Assembly: GCF_000737325.1 (NCBI RefSeq)
Contig: NZ_CP011125.1
Coordinates: 6,944,001 to 7,008,000 of the forward strand
Length of the DNA stretch: 64,000 nt
Direction of reading: 5' to 3'
DNA from: Sandaracinus amylolyticus
Lineage (GTDB): Bacteria > Myxococcota_A > Polyangia > Polyangiales > Sandaracinaceae
In this document: positions 57,956-64,000 of the stretch, piece after piece
Layout of the letters: every line of letters begins with the position of its first letter
Numbering within the stretch: the first letter of the stretch is position 1
Translations under genes and position numbers: made by a program
The notes under the pieces: model-generated
Told to the model about the DNA's origin: nothing
Databases searched by the model: none
The model's input: only the letters and a program-made list of their open reading frames with translations

Positions 57956-58564
57956 ATGCGGCGCGCAGAGATCCTCGCCGGCCTCGCCGTGCTCCTGATC
58001 GGAGCTCCGCTCGCGTTCATGTTCGCGAGCGCGCTCGCCGACGGCGAGGTGCGGCGCCAGGAAGCACCGCTCCGCGGGATCCTCGGCAGCGACGCGTTCG
58101 AAGCGCTCGCGCGCGGCGAGCAGAGCGATCAGCACTATCTCGGCAACGATCGGCTCGCGCCCGACTTCACGCTGCAGGATCGCGAGGGGCGTCCGTGGCG
58201 CCTCTCGGATCATCGCGGGCAGGTGATCGTCCTGAACTTCTGGACGATCACCTGCCAGCCGTGCGTCGAGGAGATGCCGACGCTCGAGGAGCTCGCGCGC
58301 ATCGTCGCCGAGCGCGACGACATCGAGCTCGTGACGATCTCGACCGATCGCACCTGGGATCAGGTCTCGACGGTGGTCGCACCGACGTCGCCGCTCACGG
58401 TGCTGCTCGATCCCGACAAGGCGGTGGTGCGCGATCGCTTCGGGACGCGGCTCTACCCCGAGACCTGGGTGATCGATCGCGACGGCGTGATCCGGCTGCG
58501 GGTCGACGGACCGCGCGAGTGGTCGAGCGCGATCGCGGTCGACGCGATCGAGAGCTTCCTGTAG
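57956..58564 (+). CDS. TlpA/ResA-like membrane-anchored thioredoxin
   Basis: 202 aa from ATG 57956. An N-terminal membrane anchor (ILAGLAVLLIGAPLAFMF) is followed by a thioredoxin fold with the active site TCQPC and the family element APDFTLQDREGRPWRLSD. These periplasmic thiol-disulfide reductants reduce apocytochrome c or similar substrates, consistent with ccmAB upstream. GTLYPETWVIDRDG-like segment holds the expected cis-proline region. Confidence 0.88.
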   Translation: MRRAEILAGLAVLLIGAPLAFMFASALADGEVRRQEAPLRGILGSDAFEALARGEQSDQHYLGNDRLAPDFTLQDREGRPWRLSDHRGQVIVLNFWTITCQPCVEEMPTLEELARIVAERDDIELVTISTDRTWDQVSTVVAPTSPLTVLLDPDKAVVRDRFGTRLYPETWVIDRDGVIRLRVDGPREWSSAIAVDAIESFL

Positions 58565-58571
58565 CCCGCGC

Positions 58572-59057
58572 TCAGCGCGGCCAGGCGATCGGATCGTCGA
58601 CCACGGGCGGGCGCACCACGCGCCCCGCGATCACGAGGTGCGCGCCGCGCTCGTCCTCCGCGACCAGCGGCTCGAGCTGCATCGCCGCGTGCACGTCGAA
58701 GCGCGCCGCGAGCGCGCCGCCGCGCACCTGACAGTGGAGCGCGCCCTCGCGATCCTCGCGCAGCGTCGACGCATCGAGCGCCTCGCGACGGCCGTCCGAC
58801 AGCTGCAGCCACACGACGTCGCCCTCGCGCTCGATCGAGCGCACGAAGACCGGCGCGCCCTCGATCGTGACGTACGCCCAGTTGATGTCGTTCTTGAGGC
58901 AGTAGCGACCATCCTCCGCGCGGTCGATCCACGCGTCGAACGCCTGCGTCAGCAGCACGTGATCGATCGGGTCGAGCCCGTCGAACCAGCGGCCGCGGGC
59001 GTCGCGTCGGATCTTCGTCTCGCGCGTGCGGCCGGCGAGCAGCGCGTTCGGGTCCAT
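58572..59057 (-). CDS. DUF1285-like protein
   Basis: 161 aa from ATG 59057. The segments ARGRWFDGLDPIDHVLL, EDGRYCLKNDINWAYVTIEG and APVFVRSI match the DUF1285 pattern, a small beta-rich cytoplasmic protein of unknown role. It is divergent from tamB and convergent with the thioredoxin gene, eight bases away. Confidence 0.65.
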   Translation of the reverse strand: MDPNALLAGRTRETKIRRDARGRWFDGLDPIDHVLLTQAFDAWIDRAEDGRYCLKNDINWAYVTIEGAPVFVRSIEREGDVVWLQLSDGRREALDASTLREDREGALHCQVRGGALAARFDVHAAMQLEPLVAEDERGAHLVIAGRVVRPPVVDDPIAWPR

Positions 59058-59214
59058 CGCTCCGTGTGTAGTCCCTCGCGCGCGTCGCGCCCAGCCGTCG
59101 CGCACATCGCGGGTGAACAGAGAGGCGCGCGCACGCGTCGCACATCTCGTGCCGGTTACGCGCGCCACGCGAGGACCTCGTGCTAGCCTCGACCGTCCTT
59201 CCGGGACTATTCGC

Positions 59215-62200
59215 GTGGGCCGTGGGATCGCGTTTCGCCGGTGGCGCAAGTGGGCGGTGGTCCTCGCGGTCTTCGCGATCGGGATCCCGGTCACGGCTGC
59301 GCTCACGATTCGCTCGTCCGAGGCGCACACGCGGCTGCGCGCGCTGCTGATCGACACGATCCGGCAGGAGCTCGGGATGAGCGCGTCGCTCGGGCCGGTG
59401 CAGCTCCAGCTCTCGCCGTTCGCGATCGTGGCGCGCGACATCTCGCTCGCGGATCCCGTGTACGGGCGCGTCGCCGATGCGGCGCGCATCGCGGTGCGGC
59501 CGTCGGTCGGCGCGCTGCTGCGCGGGCAGGTCGACCTCGAGGCGATCGAGCTCGACGGCGCGAGCGTGCACCTCGTCATCCGCGACGGACAGCTGCGCAA
59601 CCTGCCGCGCATCGAAGGCGGCGGGGGCGGCGGCGAGATGACGCTGCCGTTCGGCGAGCTGGTGATCCGCGACGCCGCGCTCACCGTCGACGCGGAGCCG
59701 ATCGCGAGCGGCGCGCTGCACGTCGACGAGATCACGGTGCGCGGCGAGCGCGGCGGCGTGATCGACGTGACCGTCGTCGACGGCACCGGATCGATCACGC
59801 GCGAGGGCACGGAGCACGCGCTCGAGCGGCTCGAAGGTCACGTCGAGATCGCGTCCGACGCGCTGCGCGTGCAGGAGCTCGCCGTCGCGCTCGGCCCGCT
59901 GCGCGCGGAGATCGGCGAGGGCTACGTGCCGCTGCCGCCGCCCGATCCGCGCGTCGAGGGCGCGCGCGGGTACGTGGGCCAGATCGCGGTCGACTACGAG
60001 CTCGAGCACCTCGCGTCGCTCGCGCTGCCGATCACGCTGCCCGCGATGTGGGGCCACGCCGCGATCCGCGCGCGGCTCTCGCACGACGGCGCGCACGGCC
60101 AGCGCGCGACGGGCACCGTGCGGCTCGATCACGGGCGCATCACCGAGTTCGGCATCGGCGACGTCGCGCAGATCGCGTTCGAGGCGACGCCGCAGCAGGT
60201 GCGCATCACGAGCGGCGAGGTGCAGGTCGTCGGAGGCGGCGGGACGCTCACGCTCGGCGGCACGCTGGGCCTCACCGAAGAGCTCCCGCTCGACGTGACC
60301 GCGGAGCTCCACGCGTTCTCGTTCGCGCACCTGATGGATCAGCTCTCGGTCTCGCAGAATTCCATCGTCGAGTGGATCTTCGAGGGCTCGATGGTGCTGC
60401 GCGGATCGCTGCGCGACCTCGACCTCTCGGGGCCCGTCGATCTGCGCACCCACGACTTCACGGTGAGCGCGAACGCGTACCACGAGCGCCCGCTGCGCAC
60501 GGTGATCGCCATCCCGCGCGGGCACTTCCGCGGCGAGTGGTCGATCCGCGACGACGCGATCCGGTTCACCGATCTCGTCGCCGATCTCCCGCACAGCCGG
60601 CTCTACGCCGACGTGCTGCTCGGCTTCCGCAACGAGCTCCGCGTGAGCGCGCGCGCCGATCCCGCGGACCTGCGCGACGTCTCACCGCTCACGCGCTTCC
60701 AGCTCGCGGGCATCGGCACCGCGACGTGCGAGATCGACGGCTTCTACCAGGCGCCGCGCGTGACCGGTCACGTGCGGATCCAGGACTTCGTGTTCGACTC
60801 GTTCCGCCTCGGGAACGTCGACAGCGACGCGGTGCTCGACTCCGACGGCATGGGCGTCACGTTCCCGCACATCGTCGCGGTGAAGAACGAGAGCCGCTAC
60901 GAAGGGCACGACGTCTATCTCGATTTCCATCGCGACGCGTTCCGCATGTCGGGCCGGCTCGCGCTCGAGCGGATGGAGCTCGCGGACTTCTATCACGTGT
61001 TCGGGTTCGAGGCGGACGAGCGCTTCACGCCGTACCAGGGCGTCGCGCACGGCGAAGCGGAGATCGACTACACGAACGGCTACCCCGGCGACTCGCCGAG
61101 CGGGACGCTCCACGTCGGCATGCGCCTCGCGCTCTCGTCGATGACGGTCGACGAGTATCGCTTCGACCGCGGGCAGCTCGAGGGCCGCTTCCGCTGGCTC
61201 GACTGGTCGCGCGGGATCAGCGGCGCCGAGCTGCTGATCGATCACGCGAGCCTCCACAAGGGCGAGGGCACGGTCGCGCTGCAGGGCACGATGGACGTCG
61301 GCGGCGCGCTGCGGATGACCGCGGCCGCCGACGCGCTCGCGCTGAGCGAGATCGAGGGCATCGGCGATCGCTTCCCGGGGCTCGACGGAGTCGCGAGCGC
61401 GACCGCGCAGGTGGGCGGCACGCCGGACGCGATGCGGATCGATCTCGACGTCGGGCTGACGAACGTCGTCTACGCGGGGCGCGCGATCGGGGATGCACGC
61501 GCGTACGTGCGGCAGACGCACCAGGACGACGCGTGGATCCAGGACGCGCTCGCGTGGGAGGGACGGCCGCCGGAGCACGAGGACTGCGCGCTCGCGCGCA
61601 CGGGCCTGGCGCGCGCGAATTGGCCGAACGATCCGCCGCTGCGCACGGTCGACGGTCTCCAGCCGCGCCTCTCGCGCGCGAGCGCGTTCGTGATCTGCGG
61701 GACCGCGCTCGACGGACGTCTGACGGTCGACCTCGCGGTGGGCCGGACGCAGCAGTACCCGCTGCGCGGGCGCATCGCGCTCGACGGGCTCGACCTCGCG
61801 GCGTTCATGCCGGCGCCCTCGCCGGGCGCGCCTGCGTCGCGCGGCAAGATCAGCGCGGAGCTGGTCCTCGAGGACGGCGGGCTGCGCGATCTGTCGACGC
61901 TCGCGGGGCAGCTCGAGGTGAGCGATCTCGAGCTCGCGCGCGGCGACGTCGCGTTCACGAACCGCGGGCCCCTGCTCTTCTCGCTCAAGAACGGCGTCGC
62001 GAGCGTCGATCGCGCGCGCCTCGTCGGGCCCGACTCGCGCATCCGGGTGCGCGGTCAGTACGCGCTGCCGGTGCCGGGCGACGACGGTGGGCTCGCGCTG
62101 CAGATGGACGCGCGGGTCGATCTCGGGCTGCTCGCGCGCGTCACGCCCGCGGTGACCGAGGCCGACGGAGACATCGTCGCGCGCCTCGCGATCAGCGGGC

Positions 62201-63444
62201 CGATCTCGGATCCCGAGATCTACGGCGACGCGCGGCTCGAGGACGGCTCGCTGCGCGCCGCGGCGCTGCCCACGCCGGTCGAGGGGCTCGACGCGCACGT
62301 CACGTTCAGCGCGCGCAGCATCCAGATCGACGAGCTGCGCGCGCGGCTCGCGGGCGGGACGATCCGCGGCAACGGCGAGGCGCAGCTCGCGGACGGTCGG
62401 CTCTCGCGCTGGAACGTGCGGGTGCACGGCGAAGGGCTCGAGCTCGCGCCCGCCGAGGGCATGGATCTCGCGCTCTCGGCGGACGTCGAGGTCGGCTGGA
62501 CGCGCGGCGAGCGACTGCCCACGGCGCGCGGCGAGCTGCGCGTCGGACGCCTCGCGTTCACGCGCAACATCGATCTCGGCACCACGCTCGGCGAGCTCTC
62601 GCGCACGCAGCGCGCGGAGACGGAGCGCTACGATCCCGACGCCGATCGCGTCGCGCTCGATCTGCGCATCGTCGACGAGCAGCCGTTCGTCGTGCGCAAC
62701 AACCTCGTCGAGGCGGAGCTCGCGATCGACGACACGCAGCGCCCGTTCCGCATCGTCGGCACCGATCAGCGCTTCGGCGTGCTCGGGAGCATGCAGTTCA
62801 CGCGCGGTCGGATCTTCTTCCGCAACGCGGTGTTCGATCTGCGCGCTGGGTATCTCTCGTTCGACGACGAGACGCAGATCGATCCGACGTTCCAGCTCGG
62901 CGCGGTCACCGAGGTGCGGCGCAGCGGCGACCTGACCGCGGCGCGATGGCGCATCCTGCTCGACGCGCGCGGCTCGATGGGCTCGTTCGAGATCGCGACC
63001 AGCAGCGACCCCGATCTGCCGCAGGAGGACATCCTGATGCTGCTCGCGGTCGGCATGACGCGCGGCGAGTTCGAGCAGCTCCAGACCGGCGACGTGACGA
63101 GCACCGTCGCGCTCGAGGCGCTCACGCAGATCACCGGCGTCGACCGCGAGGTGCGGCGCGCGGTGCCGCTGATCGACGACTTCCGCATCACGAGCGCGTA
63201 CTCGCTGCGGAGCGGGCGCACCGAGCCGCAGATCTCGGTCGGCAAGCGCATCGCGGATCGCGTGCGGCTCAGCGCGACGACCGGCGTCGGCGCGGGCGAT
63301 GCGCGCGACTTCCGTGCGCTCGTCGACGTGCAGCTGGACGACACCACCGGCGTCCAGTGCAGCTACGACAACTTCACGCAGGGCAGCGCGACGTCGTTCG
63401 GCAACGTCGGGTGCGACCTCCGATGGCGTCTGGAATTCGAGTGA
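59215..63444 (+). CDS. tamB: TamB-like translocation/assembly protein
   Basis: 1409 aa from GTG 59215, the first start giving a sensible N-terminus (AFRRWRKWAVVLAVFAIGIP, membrane anchor). The body is a long series of beta-strand repeats forming the hydrophobic groove of TamB/AsmA-like proteins. The C-terminal ~350 residues are the DUF490 domain: LGSMQFTRGRIFFRNAVFDL and SDPDLPQEDILMLLAVGMTR. It bridges the periplasm with an Omp85 partner, here encoded directly downstream, and is linked to phospholipid transport or outer-membrane protein assembly. Confidence 0.92.
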   Translation: MGRGIAFRRWRKWAVVLAVFAIGIPVTAALTIRSSEAHTRLRALLIDTIRQELGMSASLGPVQLQLSPFAIVARDISLADPVYGRVADAARIAVRPSVGALLRGQVDLEAIELDGASVHLVIRDGQLRNLPRIEGGGGGGEMTLPFGELVIRDAALTVDAEPIASGALHVDEITVRGERGGVIDVTVVDGTGSITREGTEHALERLEGHVEIASDALRVQELAVALGPLRAEIGEGYVPLPPPDPRVEGARGYVGQIAVDYELEHLASLALPITLPAMWGHAAIRARLSHDGAHGQRATGTVRLDHGRITEFGIGDVAQIAFEATPQQVRITSGEVQVVGGGGTLTLGGTLGLTEELPLDVTAELHAFSFAHLMDQLSVSQNSIVEWIFEGSMVLRGSLRDLDLSGPVDLRTHDFTVSANAYHERPLRTVIAIPRGHFRGEWSIRDDAIRFTDLVADLPHSRLYADVLLGFRNELRVSARADPADLRDVSPLTRFQLAGIGTATCEIDGFYQAPRVTGHVRIQDFVFDSFRLGNVDSDAVLDSDGMGVTFPHIVAVKNESRYEGHDVYLDFHRDAFRMSGRLALERMELADFYHVFGFEADERFTPYQGVAHGEAEIDYTNGYPGDSPSGTLHVGMRLALSSMTVDEYRFDRGQLEGRFRWLDWSRGISGAELLIDHASLHKGEGTVALQGTMDVGGALRMTAAADALALSEIEGIGDRFPGLDGVASATAQVGGTPDAMRIDLDVGLTNVVYAGRAIGDARAYVRQTHQDDAWIQDALAWEGRPPEHEDCALARTGLARANWPNDPPLRTVDGLQPRLSRASAFVICGTALDGRLTVDLAVGRTQQYPLRGRIALDGLDLAAFMPAPSPGAPASRGKISAELVLEDGGLRDLSTLAGQLEVSDLELARGDVAFTNRGPLLFSLKNGVASVDRARLVGPDSRIRVRGQYALPVPGDDGGLALQMDARVDLGLLARVTPAVTEADGDIVARLAISGPISDPEIYGDARLEDGSLRAAALPTPVEGLDAHVTFSARSIQIDELRARLAGGTIRGNGEAQLADGRLSRWNVRVHGEGLELAPAEGMDLALSADVEVGWTRGERLPTARGELRVGRLAFTRNIDLGTTLGELSRTQRAETERYDPDADRVALDLRIVDEQPFVVRNNLVEAELAIDDTQRPFRIVGTDQRFGVLGSMQFTRGRIFFRNAVFDLRAGYLSFDDETQIDPTFQLGAVTEVRRSGDLTAARWRILLDARGSMGSFEIATSSDPDLPQEDILMLLAVGMTRGEFEQLQTGDVTSTVALEALTQITGVDREVRRAVPLIDDFRITSAYSLRSGRTEPQISVGKRIADRVRLSATTGVGAGDARDFRALVDVQLDDTTGVQCSYDNFTQGSATSFGNVGCDLRWRLEFE

Positions 63445-63495
63445 GAGGCCGTCGGTCGATCGGAACCTGCGCGAACGGGAGCGAGCGGAGGTGGG

Positions 63496-63572
63496 GCCCC
63501 GCGCGCAGCGTTCGCGGTGCCGGCTCCGCGGGTCGGGTGGAGGGATCTTCCAAGACTCCTCCGGAAGCTCAG
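63496..63572 (-). repeat. Interspersed hairpin repeat, copy B
   Basis: Reverse-oriented relative of 57825-57884, with extra bases between the conserved blocks. Read on the minus strand it contains an imperfect hairpin (GGAGG ... CCTCC around TCTTGGAAGA). It lies between tamB and the Omp85 gene. A third copy was not found in this window. Confidence 0.7.
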
Positions 63573-63586
63573 CGCGGTACGACGCC

Positions 63587-64000
63587 GTGGTGATCGTTCG
63601 CTGGTCGCTCCTCGCCTGCGTGTTGCTCGCGTCGGTGCTCGTCGCGCCGGCGCGCGCCGACGTGCCTTCGAGCCTCGCGGGACAGCCGATCGCCGAGCTG
63701 ACGGTCGAGGGCGGCGCGACCGAGAGCGAGCTCGCCGCCGCGGGCCTCACGCGCGGCGAGCGGCTCGACCGGCGGCGCATCCGCGACGTGATCGCGCGGC
63801 TGCTCGCGTCGGGCCGCTGGGCCGACGTGCAGATCGACGCGACGCGCACCGACCGAGGCGTGGCCGTCTCGGTGCGCCTCACGCCGCGCATCGTGATCAC
63901 GCGCATCGAGCTGCACGGGAACTCGGCGATCGACGACGACGAGCTGCGCGCGGCGCTGCGCGTGCGCGAGGGCGGCGAGCTCGAGCCGGGCGAATTGCCC
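63587..64000 (+). CDS. Omp85 (TamA/BamA-like) protein, 3' cut by window edge
   Basis: 138 codons visible from GTG 63587 (GTG 63590 also possible). The N-terminus is a signal peptide (LLACVLLASVLVAPARA, cleavage before Asp). The next segment, QPIAELTVEGGATESEL, begins a POTRA domain, and a second starts at VITRIELHGNSAIDDDEL. This order, directly after tamB, indicates the outer-membrane partner TamA or a BamA paralogue. The barrel lies outside the window. Confidence 0.85.
   Translation, partial: MVIVRWSLLACVLLASVLVAPARADVPSSLAGQPIAELTVEGGATESELAAAGLTRGERLDRRRIRDVIARLLASGRWADVQIDATRTDRGVAVSVRLTPRIVITRIELHGNSAIDDDELRAALRVREGGELEPGELP

Noticed and set aside
60682-63906. A 1074-codon open frame on the minus strand opposite tamB
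   Set aside because: Composition is the Arg/Asp/His/Val-rich pattern of an antisense shadow in GC-rich DNA; the + strand encodes a complete TamB with the DUF490 domain.

Overview
The window is very GC-rich DNA with strong G/C bias at third codon positions, frequent GTG starts, and many secreted lipoproteins with short Asp/Ala/Gly-rich linkers. Together with the FIST/histidine-kinase pair, TamB/Omp85 genes, Lys-rich basic protein and HETGH-type lipoprotein protease, this suggests a deltaproteobacterial myxobacterium of the Polyangiales (Sandaracinus-like). That placement is inferred from gene style, not from a marker gene.

About 40.1 kb (1 to ~40130) is one end of a prophage whose other end lies left of the window. 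Its right boundary is a 43-bp 3' fragment of tRNA-Gly(GCC) at 40088-40130, the expected remnant of integration into a tRNA gene; no integrase is visible. Layout, nearly all on the + strand with overlapping start/stop codons: early and replication genes (3-6746: regulators, a superfamily II helicase, two DNA methyltransferases, a replisome-organiser-like protein, a DnaC-like loader); terminase (6749-8910); small accessory and regulatory genes (8924-12030); a Mu-type head module (12253-20201: gp29-like portal fused to an F/gp30-like domain, protease/scaffold, cement protein, gpT-like major capsid, gp36-, gpG- and gp37-like connectors); a siphovirus-type tail (20211-31104: tail tube, frameshifted chaperone pair, short tape measure, distal tail and hub proteins, receptor-binding-region proteins, an SGNH hydrolase); and lysis (31148-34050: two membrane proteins and an amidase endolysin). 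Two structural genes carry -1 frame changes at runs of five C, and the tail chaperone has a frame change near a T5 run. A minus-strand lipoprotein gene sits inside the tail operon as a moron.

From 34100 to 39830 is an accessory cargo region: a LuxR-type regulator, a zinc-ribbon gene with a decayed tandem copy, a DUF4238 protein, and two minus-strand genes, one a coiled-coil membrane protein. These look like lysogeny or phage-defence cargo but none can be assigned a mechanism.

From 40131 on is ordinary chromosome: a PAS histidine kinase overlapping a FIST sensor; a secreted metalloprotease; lipoproteins; a branched-chain aminotransferase; a Lys-rich protein; a PhoU-like/Pit phosphate pair; a three-gene operon of a small membrane protein, a tetraether-synthase-family radical SAM protein and an Lgt-like protein; a LysR regulator divergent from a YceI protein; hemW; a lipoprotein transpeptidase; ccmAB and a TlpA/ResA-like thioredoxin; a DUF1285-like gene; tamB; and the start of an Omp85 gene. 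The most noteworthy items are the tetraether-synthase-like/Lgt-like operon, the candidate portal frameshift, the cargo region, and a 173-bp element with near-perfect 30-bp inverted repeats.
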